From Bacteroidia bacterium (GTDB lineage Bacteria > Bacteroidota > Bacteroidia > JABEUT01): a DNA stretch of 11,262 nucleotides. Both the position numbers and the translations under genes were made by a program. Location of the stretch: the NCBI GenBank assembly GCA_013044305.1, contig JABEUT010000129.1, positions 1-11,262 of the forward strand, given 5' to 3'. Shown here piece after piece: positions 1 through 6,746 of this stretch (position 1 is the stretch's first letter; each line of letters opens with the position of its first letter). The notes under the pieces are model-generated. The model was given only the letters and a program-made list of their open reading frames with translations. It was not told the DNA's origin and did not search any database.

Positions 1-80
1 TTCAGACACTATTTTGTTTTTGGCTTTGCCTATACTAATAACTTGTTGCAGGCATACCCAGACTCTTTTCTTAACGCCAT

Positions 81-126
81 TTTCCCCGAGGTCTTTTAAA
101 ATTATATTTTTTGGTTGAGCAAAAGG
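81..126. repeat. Degenerate direct repeat, copy A
   Basis: This segment aligns without gaps to 243-288; by hand count about 32 of 46 bases agree. The first 22 bases are the best preserved, 20 of 22 identical, with the shared core AGGTCTTTTAAAAT at 89-102 and 251-264. The distal part of copy A (GGTTGAGCAAAA) is a weaker version of the GGTCAGGCGAAAA in copy B. It lies outside any convincing gene. A dispersed intergenic repeat is one explanation and local duplication another; one window cannot separate them. Confidence 0.5.
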
Positions 127-193
127 ACAGAGATAATTTGAATTTATTTCTCCCCATCTCCCAACCCCTGGGCGGGAACATGGTTGAGGTCTC

Positions 194-243
194 TATCCCC
201 CGCCTTGAAAGGCGGGGATATTGATATTATACCCCTTCGGGGT
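194..243. repeat. Two adjacent hairpins in the left intergenic region
   Basis: The first hairpin pairs 194-204 (TATCCCCCGCC) with 211-220 (GGCGGGGATA) around the loop TTGAAA, with one bulged C. The second is ACCCC-TTC-GGGGT at 231-243, directly abutting repeat copy B. Neither has a clean U-tract on either strand, so a classical intrinsic terminator is not well supported. They could still help end transcription of the leftward gene that stops at 367, or be the palindromic part of an extragenic repeat element. Confidence 0.5.
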
Positions 244-288
244 TTCCTCAAGGTCTTTTAAAATACAGCTTTGCGGTCAGGCGAAAAA
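243..288. repeat. Degenerate direct repeat, copy B
   Basis: This is the second copy of the 46-bp repeat at 81-126. Its right part, TTTGCGGTCAGGCGAAAA at 270-287, recurs with one mismatch at 308-325, so it belongs to both the long repeat and the shorter neighbouring one. It starts at the 3' arm of the hairpin 231-243. Confidence 0.5.
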
Positions 289-307
289 AAAGAATACAGT
301 TTGCCGT

Positions 308-325
308 TTTGCGGTTAGGCGAAAA
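308..325. repeat. Partial direct repeat, copy C
   Basis: TTTGCGGTTAGGCGAAAA here differs from 270-287 by one base. The flanking AATACAG also recurs, at about 262-268 and 293-299, which suggests a partial tandem duplication of about 30-38 bp. It lies just downstream of the stop codon of the leftward isomerase gene. Confidence 0.55.
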
Positions 326-366
326 GATTCTTGTTAGCTTCTGTTATACCCGATACGCTTTACTGA

Positions 367-2331
367 TTATTGCGCCAGCAACTGTTGCAGCACGGGCTCG
401 TTCACCTGTACGGGGTATTTGGCTTTTAAATCCTTCAGCCACTGGTCCATCAGGTAGTTCTGGTATTCGGTGGTTACGGTGCCTCTGGTTTCCTCAAATG
501 ATTTGGGTTGTGCAGGCAGCAGCTTCCTTACGTTTACAAATACTATTTTGCCGTCCGTTTCCTTATCGCCCGACATTCCTTTCTTCCAGTTGGCATCCAC
601 GCTGGCGTTGTCCTTTTTCATAAAGGGGCTGTTGCTGTGGTTGTCAATGGTCAGGGCATTCGCATCCTTCTTGTTCACGGTGCTTAAAATATCCCTGTCG
701 GTTTTGCCGGCTTTTATCATTTTTTTCACCTCTTTGGCTACGTCCTTGTTTGAGCAGGTGTATACAGATGCATCGGCGCGTTCGGGCCACATGCTTTTGT
801 TTTTATTATCCTCATAGAATTTCTTAAGTCCTGCGGTATCTTTCAGAGCCTTGCTCCATACCATTTTATCGGTCATGTCGAAGAGCATGATTCCGTCGCG
901 GTATTCGTTCAGCATTTCGGTGAATTCGGGATAATCTTTCTCCAGCCTGTCGTTGCGGTACTTCAGGCATACATCCTGCACAAACTGTGGGTACAGTATG
1001 TTCACCGCATATTCTCCGCCCAGGTTACGGTGTATGTTCAACTGATGCTTTACGGCGAAGGAGGCAAAATCCTGCTGCGTATAGCTTTTGTCGGCCAGTG
1101 CAGCCAGGGGTTCGTTCATACCCTTTGCATTGGCTTCTGTCCATTTGCCCTGGTAAAAGGAGCTGTCGAACACCTTGTACATGGCATCTTTTGCCTTGGG
1201 GAATTCCTTAAAGCCGAACTGTTTTTCTATTTTAGGCACCAGCGCTGTTACAGTCAGCTCGTAGCGGCTGTCCTTTTCAACTTTGGCGGTAATGCCGTCT
1301 TTAGCCGAATCGAACGATGGGTTTGGGGTTTTGTTCACAAGCATTAATATATGCCAGCCGTAATAGGTAAGCAGGGGCTTGGAGTAATCGCCTTTTTTTT
1401 GCAGTGCGAAGGCGGCAGCCTCGAAAGTGGCGGGCATCCTGCCTATGCGGAAAGGCTTGAGCACTCCGCCGCTGCGGTTTGAGGAGGGCTCCTGGGAGTA
1501 TTCTTTGGCAAGGCGCTCAAAATTGCCTCCCTGCTGCAATAGCTTATATATTGAATCGATTTTAGCCTTAGCCTTAGCCGAATCGGCCGCACTTGACTTG
1601 GGGAGCAGCCTTATAGCTATATGCGCCACCTGCACTTCGCCCTGGTCGGCTTTGGTTTCCACCACTTTTACCAGATGGTAACCGAATTTGGTGCGCACTA
1701 TCTTTGAAACCTCGCCGGGCTTGGTATCGTAGGCGGCGCTTTCAAAGGGGTAAACCATTTCAAAGGCGGTAAAGTAGCCCAGGTCGCCTCCCTTTTTCCC
1801 CGAAACGGTGTCGTCGGAATATTTTCTGGCGGCGTTTTCAAAGGTAATCTGTTTTTTTTCAATCATGCTGCGTATGTTCTCCATTTTGCGGTACAGGCGC
1901 AGCGTGTCGGCGGGCGAGTCGGAAGGGCTAACGCGCAGCAAAATGTGGCAGGCGTGAACGTCTGTAAGAGAACGGTCGTAAGCCTGTTTTACCAGCAGGT
2001 TCTCCATGTCTTTATCGTGCATATAGGGCTCGGCCAGTTTCTGCCTGTATTGTTCCATCTCCAGCCTGAACGGGGCCGAGGTATCGAGGTGCGCGTCGGC
2101 GGCGGCTTTTACCTTCAGCCTGAAATCTATAAACAACTTCAGGTAATTATCCAAAGCCTGCTTGCTTTTTAACGAATCCTTAGACAGGTTTTTGTAATAC
2201 ATTGATTTGAACTCCGACAGCTTGATCTGGTCGTTGCCTACGGTCATTGCAACCGGGTCGGAATTCTGGGCGCTGACAATAGTTGCCGAAGCCGCCAGCA
2301 GTATGCAAAGAACACTTATCTGTTTTTTCAT
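367..2331 (-). CDS. Periplasmic peptidyl-prolyl cis-trans isomerase, SurA/PpiD-like, two parvulin domains
   Basis: The 654-residue product should catalyse cis-trans isomerisation of prolyl bonds and act as a chaperone for exported envelope proteins. Residues 1-21 form a Sec signal peptide with probable cleavage at VSA|Q. A SurA-N-like helical segment covers about 25-120. Two PpiC-type rotamase domains follow: about 125-222 (starts HACHILLR, ends FGYHLVKV) and about 233-332 (starts VAHIAIRL, ends YYGWHILMLVN). The repeated xHIxxR and GxHxxxV signatures are the parvulin hallmark. The remaining 320 residues are lysine-rich, probably helical, and unassigned. It has the order N-region, parvulin, parvulin, as in SurA, but is longer than E. 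coli SurA (about 430 residues). ATG at 2331 is chosen because it gives the signal peptide. It appears monocistronic with its own promoter. The fold is near certain; the clients are unknown. Confidence 0.92.
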   Translation of the reverse strand: MKKQISVLCILLAASATIVSAQNSDPVAMTVGNDQIKLSEFKSMYYKNLSKDSLKSKQALDNYLKLFIDFRLKVKAAADAHLDTSAPFRLEMEQYRQKLAEPYMHDKDMENLLVKQAYDRSLTDVHACHILLRVSPSDSPADTLRLYRKMENIRSMIEKKQITFENAARKYSDDTVSGKKGGDLGYFTAFEMVYPFESAAYDTKPGEVSKIVRTKFGYHLVKVVETKADQGEVQVAHIAIRLLPKSSAADSAKAKAKIDSIYKLLQQGGNFERLAKEYSQEPSSNRSGGVLKPFRIGRMPATFEAAAFALQKKGDYSKPLLTYYGWHILMLVNKTPNPSFDSAKDGITAKVEKDSRYELTVTALVPKIEKQFGFKEFPKAKDAMYKVFDSSFYQGKWTEANAKGMNEPLAALADKSYTQQDFASFAVKHQLNIHRNLGGEYAVNILYPQFVQDVCLKYRNDRLEKDYPEFTEMLNEYRDGIMLFDMTDKMVWSKALKDTAGLKKFYEDNKNKSMWPERADASVYTCSNKDVAKEVKKMIKAGKTDRDILSTVNKKDANALTIDNHSNSPFMKKDNASVDANWKKGMSGDKETDGKIVFVNVRKLLPAQPKSFEETRGTVTTEYQNYLMDQWLKDLKAKYPVQVNEPVLQQLLAQ

Positions 2332-2372
2332 ATTCAGTTAATAAAATTGGCTTAGTGGAATTATAAGCGTGG

Positions 2373-2404
2373 CAAAAATAATAATTTTGGCCAAGTAGCC
2401 GCAA
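2373..2404 (-). promoter_or_regulatory. Bacteroidota-type promoter for the isomerase gene
   Basis: On the minus strand the -7 box TATTTTTG (2373-2380) matches TAnnTTTG exactly. A TTG at 2402-2404 lies 21 bp upstream, within the reported -33 spacing. Transcription would begin near 2366-2369, leaving a leader of about 35 nt before the ATG at 2331. Confidence 0.6.
2382..2389 (+). promoter_or_regulatory. Possible rightward -7 box back-to-back with the leftward promoter
   Basis: TAATTTTG matches TAnnTTTG on the plus strand, one base from the minus-strand -7 box. I find no TTG at the expected distance upstream. If active it would give the 2487 gene a leader of about 90 nt, unlike the box at 2472. 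It may instead be a by-product of the near-palindrome at 2371-2392. Confidence 0.3.
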
Positions 2405-2408
2405 GACT

Positions 2409-2420
2409 ACTTCCGGAAGT
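2409..2420. promoter_or_regulatory. Perfect 12-bp palindrome, candidate operator
   Basis: ACTTCCGGAAGT is self-complementary over all 12 bases. It sits between the two divergent genes, five bases outside the -33 TTG of the leftward promoter. The location would suit a dimeric regulator, but no repeat copy or regulator gene is seen nearby. Confidence 0.3.
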
Positions 2421-2471
2421 CCGTGGTGCAAAGTTTTTTTTACCGATTTAATTTTCAACCATTCAAAAATA

Positions 2472-2479
2472 TACCTTTG
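2472..2479 (+). promoter_or_regulatory. Bacteroidota -7 box immediately before the 2487 start codon
   Basis: TACCTTTG matches TAnnTTTG exactly and ends only 7 bp before the ATG at 2487. A start site 4-8 bp downstream would make the mRNA leaderless or nearly so. There is no TTG at 17-23 bp upstream, only a T-rich stretch, so the -33 element is weak. Confidence 0.5.
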
Positions 2480-2486
2480 TAGCAGT

Positions 2487-4091
2487 ATGCGTTATGTGTG
2501 TGTTTTGTTTTTTACTGTTGCGGGTTATGGTATTTCCTGTGCTCAAGGCGGAAAAGCGTCGGCAAAAATGTTTTCCGACGGCGGCAAACTTTACCGTAAA
2601 AATAATTACCTGGGAGCCCTGCGCCTGTTCCTGCAGGCATATAAGACTGACTCCCTGAACGCCAACCTGCAATACAACATAGGGCTTGGCTACAACAAAC
2701 TAGCTAAAAGCGACAGTTCCGTGGCCTATCTTACCAAAGCGGTGAAAGGTGTTTCCAAAACATACGACCCCAAAAGCACAGACGAGCGTTCGGCCCCCGG
2801 CAATGCTTATTATTTGCTTGGCGAAGGCTTGCAGGATACCTGGAATTTCAGTCAGGCGGTAAAGGCATACAAGGCTTACAAACCATATATTGCAGCCGGT
2901 GATAAGGCGGGGATGGCCGAGCTGAATCACCGTATAAACCAGTGCAAGACCGCCAACATGTTCCTGATGGCTCCGAGCAATGCCCAAATCATAAACATGG
3001 GCGACAGCATCAATTCGGGGTACGACGATTACAACCCTGTGCTGCAGCCCGACGGCGCAGCCATGTTGTTTACCTCGCGGCGCCCGGCAGGAGCCAAAGG
3101 CGAAAACAACCCGAACATTTATATAAGTTATATGAAACCCGACAGCAGCTGGAAAACTGCTCATATATGCAGCAAAACACTCAACGCCTTTACGGGCAAT
3201 ACTTCGCTGGACCTTTCGGCCGACGGGCAGACACTGCTGGTACTGTGCAACACAGGCAAACATAACGCCATATACCAATCGCAGCAGGGTGAAAGCGATT
3301 GGGGAACGCCTGTACAGGCAGGCACCGATATAAACCTTACGGGAAACCAGTCGGACGCATGCCTGTCGCCCGACGGAGCCACCCTGTTTTTTGTGAGCGA
3401 CCGCCCGGGTGGTATGGGCGGAAAAGATATATGGAGGTGTGTAAAGCTGCCTAACGGCAACTGGAGCAAGGCGCTTAACATGGGCGAAACCATTAACAGC
3501 CCTTATGACGAAGAATCGCCATTTTTGCATAACGACGGCAAGACATTCTTTTTCAGCTCGCAGGGGCATAACAGCATGGGCGGCTACGACATATTTTTTT
3601 CGCAGGCCGACGATTCGGGAAAGTATTCGGAGCCCTTCAACCTCGGCTACCCCATCAACACCCCGGCGAACGAGCTGCACTTCAGCCTGTCCGCCGACGG
3701 CAAAAAAGGATTTATGTGCTCCGACCGGCCGGGCGGCAAGGGAGGGCTCGATATTTATTCGGTGGTAATGCCTCATGTGTCGGATATACCGCTCACCATT
3801 ATCCGCGGGCAGGTTCCGCCGCCTGAAGGCGGCACCCTGTCGGACGATGTGCATATTGTAGCCACCGATAACGCCACCAACGAGGAGGCGGGCGACTTTA
3901 AGCCTATTAAAACCACAGGCAGGTTTACCATCATTGTTCAGCCGGGCAGGAGCTACACCCTGTCGTACCAGGACGGAGACAAAGAATTTTACCACGAGGT
4001 AATAAACGTACCTGCCGATGCCGGTTACGGGCGGATACATAAGGAGCTTAACCTGTCGCCCCATTCCGAAACCGGCGTGGGCAAAAACTGA
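2487..4091 (+). CDS. TPR / five-bladed PD40 propeller protein, PorE-like without OmpA domain
   Basis: The 534-residue product is predicted periplasmic, or outer-membrane associated from the periplasmic side. Residues 1-19 are a signal peptide (probable cleavage SCA|Q). TPR-like helices span about 25-155. Five PD40 (WD40-like) blades start near 183, 238, 289, 344 and 397; the clearest is SPDGATLFFVSDRPGG followed by GGKDIW (293-316). A beta domain resembling carboxypeptidase regulatory domains covers about 437-525. PorE of the type IX secretion system has TPR, five-bladed propeller, regulatory domain and OmpA-like domain; the last is absent here and the downstream DNA shows no remnant of it. 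The Cys in ISCAQ is not in a good lipobox. ATG 2487 gives the signal peptide; the next Met (28) would lose it. Function is inferred from architecture only. Confidence 0.85.
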   Translation: MRYVCVLFFTVAGYGISCAQGGKASAKMFSDGGKLYRKNNYLGALRLFLQAYKTDSLNANLQYNIGLGYNKLAKSDSSVAYLTKAVKGVSKTYDPKSTDERSAPGNAYYLLGEGLQDTWNFSQAVKAYKAYKPYIAAGDKAGMAELNHRINQCKTANMFLMAPSNAQIINMGDSINSGYDDYNPVLQPDGAAMLFTSRRPAGAKGENNPNIYISYMKPDSSWKTAHICSKTLNAFTGNTSLDLSADGQTLLVLCNTGKHNAIYQSQQGESDWGTPVQAGTDINLTGNQSDACLSPDGATLFFVSDRPGGMGGKDIWRCVKLPNGNWSKALNMGETINSPYDEESPFLHNDGKTFFFSSQGHNSMGGYDIFFSQADDSGKYSEPFNLGYPINTPANELHFSLSADGKKGFMCSDRPGGKGGLDIYSVVMPHVSDIPLTIIRGQVPPPEGGTLSDDVHIVATDNATNEEAGDFKPIKTTGRFTIIVQPGRSYTLSYQDGDKEFYHEVINVPADAGYGRIHKELNLSPHSETGVGKN

Positions 4092-4180
4092 ATGCATACA
4101 AACCAAAACACCAGCCTGCCCCGTATGCCAAACCGTGTAACTGAAAATAAGGAGACAGGGAAATTAAACAGGACAAAAAT

Positions 4181-4208
4181 TTGTGAATCGGGCGAAAAAT
4201 TAATTTTG
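4181..4208 (+). promoter_or_regulatory. Bacteroidota-type promoter for the second PD40 gene
   Basis: TTG at 4181-4183 is followed after 17 bp by TAATTTTG at 4201-4208, an exact TAnnTTTG match. Transcription would start near 4212-4216, giving a leader of about 13-17 nt to the proposed TTG start at 4229. The second paralog can therefore be expressed independently of the first. Confidence 0.6.
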
Positions 4209-4228
4209 TTGCAAATAATTCCCTATCA

Positions 4229-5842
4229 TTGCTGAACGAGAATTTTAAAGTGAAGCATACCGGCATCCAAATAAAGCGCCCCGCAGAGGTTAATTCACCC
4301 CTTTCATCAGGAAAGCTGTGGCTCCTTATCGCCTTTTTGTTCGCATGGGGCCTGTCGCAGGCGCAAAAGTATATTGACCCGCGCGAAGCCGACAATTATT
4401 ACAAAGACAGGAATTATCTTGCCGCCATGAAGGTGTATAAGGAACTGCTCATTCAGAAACCCGGCGACATTGATTACCATTTTAACATGGGCATGTGCTA
4501 CCTGAACACCAATATAGATAAATCGCTTGCCATACCTTATTTTGAATGGATAACCAAGCAGGTAAAATTCGATAACGATGTTTGGTACCAGCTTGGCAAG
4601 GCATATCATTACGCCAACCGTTTCCGCGAGGCCATAAAGGCTTTCGGGCAATACAAGATAAAAGCCGGCGGCTCCGACCTCACAAAAGCCGACAAGGAAA
4701 TAGAGGAATGCACCAACGGCGAAGAACTTGTAAAGTACCCGCTTAAGGTAAGTTTTCAGAACCTGGGCAAGGAGGTGAACACATCGTTTCCGGACTATTA
4801 CCCTCTGGTGAACAGTGACGAATCTATGCTCATTTTTACCACACGCAGGCCCGGCCCCACCTCGCAGCAGGTTGAGATAGACGGCTATTACTCCTCCGAT
4901 ATATACGTATCACGTGCGGTGAACGGGGTATGGGGCAAAGCCCAGAGCATAGGCTCGCAGATAAACGGCCCGTACGACGAGGAAGCCGTAGGCCTGAACC
5001 CGTCGGCAAGCGAACTGACCATATATATTGACGACATAAAGAACTTCGGGAAGATATATTACTCGGAGCGTAAGGGCAACACCTTTCAAAAACCGATACT
5101 GTACAACGTTCAAACCATAAACTCCGACTTTCAGTCCTCCGGCAGCATATCGCCCGACGGCAACACATTGTTCTTTGCAAGCAAGCGCAGCGGAGGCTAC
5201 GGCGAAACAGATATATACATGGCAAAAAAACTGCCTAACGGACAGTGGGCGCTTCCGCAGAACCTGGGCCCGAATATCAATACACCGTACAAGGAAGATT
5301 TCCCCTGGCTGGATGTGGACGGGGCTACTTTGTACTTTTCATCGCAGGGGCATACCACCATGGGCGATTTCGACCTGTTCAAGTCGCAGTGGCTGAATAC
5401 CGACAGCAACAGCTGGTCGGCTCCGCAAAACCTCGGATACCCCGTAAACACCACCGGCGACGACCGCTGCATCTCCTTCACCTCCGACCATCATGTGGCT
5501 TATGTGTCGAGGGTAAGGCCCGAAGGATACGGCGATATGGACATTTACAGGGTGGTGTTCAACGACATGCAGCGGTATGCAGTAGTGCGCGGCCGTATAA
5601 TTACTGCCGACACCACCAAACCCATTGAGGCGCTGATGACCGTAACCAATGTAAAAACGAGCGACCAGTTTCAGTTTAAACCCATACCGCGAAACGGGCA
5701 TTACATAATGGCGCTGCCGCCCGGGGTGTACCGCGTAAAGATTGAATGCAGCGGCTATACCACGCTCAACGACAACATCATTATTTACGACTTAAGCTCC
5801 TTTCAGCCGGAAACGGATAAAAATTATTCACTAAGCAAATAA
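4229..5842 (+). CDS. TPR / five-bladed PD40 propeller protein, paralog of the preceding gene
   Basis: This 537-residue protein repeats its neighbour's plan. A signal sequence has its hydrophobic core at about 30-42 and probable cleavage SQA|Q (45/46). TPR-like helices span about 50-165. Five PD40 blades start near 190, 252, 303, 356 and 412, and a carboxypeptidase-regulatory-like beta domain follows at about 450-518. The paralogs share KLPNG.W, NTP/NSPY, FSSQGH and GGxGxxDI signatures at matching positions. It too lacks an OmpA-like domain. The start is unusual: no ATG lies between the upstream in-frame stop (4184-4186) and residue 67, so TTG 4229 or GTG 4250 must be used. TTG is preferred because of its promoter spacing, although the n-region is then a long 29 residues. 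A structural or scaffold role in the envelope, possibly T9SS-related, is inference. Confidence 0.85.
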   Translation: MLNENFKVKHTGIQIKRPAEVNSPLSSGKLWLLIAFLFAWGLSQAQKYIDPREADNYYKDRNYLAAMKVYKELLIQKPGDIDYHFNMGMCYLNTNIDKSLAIPYFEWITKQVKFDNDVWYQLGKAYHYANRFREAIKAFGQYKIKAGGSDLTKADKEIEECTNGEELVKYPLKVSFQNLGKEVNTSFPDYYPLVNSDESMLIFTTRRPGPTSQQVEIDGYYSSDIYVSRAVNGVWGKAQSIGSQINGPYDEEAVGLNPSASELTIYIDDIKNFGKIYYSERKGNTFQKPILYNVQTINSDFQSSGSISPDGNTLFFASKRSGGYGETDIYMAKKLPNGQWALPQNLGPNINTPYKEDFPWLDVDGATLYFSSQGHTTMGDFDLFKSQWLNTDSNSWSAPQNLGYPVNTTGDDRCISFTSDHHVAYVSRVRPEGYGDMDIYRVVFNDMQRYAVVRGRIITADTTKPIEALMTVTNVKTSDQFQFKPIPRNGHYIMALPPGVYRVKIECSGYTTLNDNIIIYDLSSFQPETDKNYSLSK

Positions 5843-5900
5843 ACAGGGAGTACGGTTCACATACCGGAAGCATAAACCCAGGCGCCTAACCACTTTACCC

Positions 5901-6674
5901 ATGAAGAAACTAACCCTGAACCGCCCCCTTGCATTCATTGACCTTGAAACTACAGGAGTGAATGTAGCCACCGACAGAATTGTGGAAATTTCCATACTAA
6001 AGATATTGCCACAGAACGGACGGCAAAACATGACCATGCGAATAAACCCGACCATACCTATACCTGCCGAAGCCACCGCCATACATGGCATATACGACAA
6101 GGATGTAAAAGACTGCCCCGTGTTCAGAGATGTGGCTCCCGAACTGTTTCAAACTTTGGAACAATGCGACCTGGGAGGCTACAATTCCAATAAATTTGAT
6201 ATACCGCTGCTGGTGGAGGAATTTTTGCGCGCAGGGATAGATTTTGAAATAAAGGACCGTAAGCTGATAGACGTGCAGAACATTTTCCATAAAATGGAAC
6301 AACGCACGCTTGCGGCAGCATACAAATTCTATTGCGGCAAGAACCTGAAAGAGGCGCACAGCGCCGAAGCCGATGTGAACGCCACCTTCGAAATACTGGA
6401 GGCCCAGCTGAACAGGTACGATACCCTGAACAGCGATGTGCCCTGGTTGCATACTTTCAGTTCGGCAGCCGAATATGTTGACCTTGCCGGAAGGATAGTG
6501 CGCGACAAAAAAGGGAACGAGGTGTTTAATTTCGGCAAGCATAAAGGGAAGCCTGTTGCCCAGGTATTCAAGGATGAACCGAGCTATTACAACTGGATGA
6601 TGGACGGCGACTTTCCGCTCTATACCAAAAGGGTGATAACCAAAATACGCCTTAAAGCCTTTAATGAGAAATAA
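5901..6674 (+). CDS. DEDDh 3'-5' exonuclease, DnaQ/ExoX-like
   Basis: The 257-residue cytoplasmic protein should remove nucleotides from DNA or RNA 3' ends using two metal ions. The RNase T/DnaQ fold covers about 8-170. ExoI is DLETTG with D14 and E16, ExoII is NSNKFD with D100, and ExoIII is HSAEAD with H153 and D158, so all DEDDh residues are present. A C-terminal module at about 208-250 (FNFGKHKGKP ... YYNWM ... DFPLYTK) matches the small domain found at the end of ExoX-like exonucleases and in DUF3820 proteins. It lacks the polymerase-binding features needed to call it the replicative epsilon subunit, so repair or RNA processing is equally possible. It starts 58 bp after the PD40 gene with no TAnnTTTG box in the gap, which suggests read-through transcription from the 4181-4208 promoter. 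Confidence 0.9.
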   Translation: MKKLTLNRPLAFIDLETTGVNVATDRIVEISILKILPQNGRQNMTMRINPTIPIPAEATAIHGIYDKDVKDCPVFRDVAPELFQTLEQCDLGGYNSNKFDIPLLVEEFLRAGIDFEIKDRKLIDVQNIFHKMEQRTLAAAYKFYCGKNLKEAHSAEADVNATFEILEAQLNRYDTLNSDVPWLHTFSSAAEYVDLAGRIVRDKKGNEVFNFGKHKGKPVAQVFKDEPSYYNWMMDGDFPLYTKRVITKIRLKAFNEK

Positions 6675-6700
6675 ATGGCGGGTAATTAATATTTACCGCG

Positions 6701-6730
6701 CAGGCGGGTGTTAGGCGCAATACCTGCCTG
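6701..6730. terminator. Hairpin between convergent genes, possible terminator
   Basis: CAGGCGGGT (6701-6709) can pair with ACCTGCCTG (6722-6730) over nine pairs with one G-T wobble and a 12-nt loop. It lies in the 72-bp gap between the rightward exonuclease gene and the leftward glycosyltransferase-deacetylase gene, where a bidirectional terminator would be expected. There is no strong U-tract; the side toward 6681-6693 is only AT-rich. Confidence 0.4.
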
Positions 6731-6746
6731 ACCCGGCTTGCAAGAA

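Noticed and set aside
1..99. Open plus-strand frame from the left edge ending PEVF-stop
   Set aside because: Another frame is also open over the same stretch, the segment is short, and its end falls inside the direct repeat, so a gene 3' end cannot be supported.
194..325. CRISPR-like array suggested by repeats
   Set aside because: The copies are few, degenerate and irregularly spaced, with no spacers of constant size and no cas genes.
267..330. Possible intrinsic terminator for the isomerase gene: T-run (minus strand) at 283-290 after a small CCG/CGG stem
   Set aside because: The stem is only three base pairs; the signal is too weak to annotate.
2700..4106. Antisense open frame of 468 codons on the minus strand across the first PD40 gene
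   Set aside because: It lies entirely opposite a gene with clear domains and signal peptide, has no recognisable domain, and its Val/Arg/Gly/His-rich composition is what GC-biased third positions produce on the opposite strand.
5997..6542. 181-codon minus-strand frame inside the exonuclease gene
   Set aside because: The exonuclease frame has all DEDDh motifs in order; the opposite frame shows nothing recognisable.
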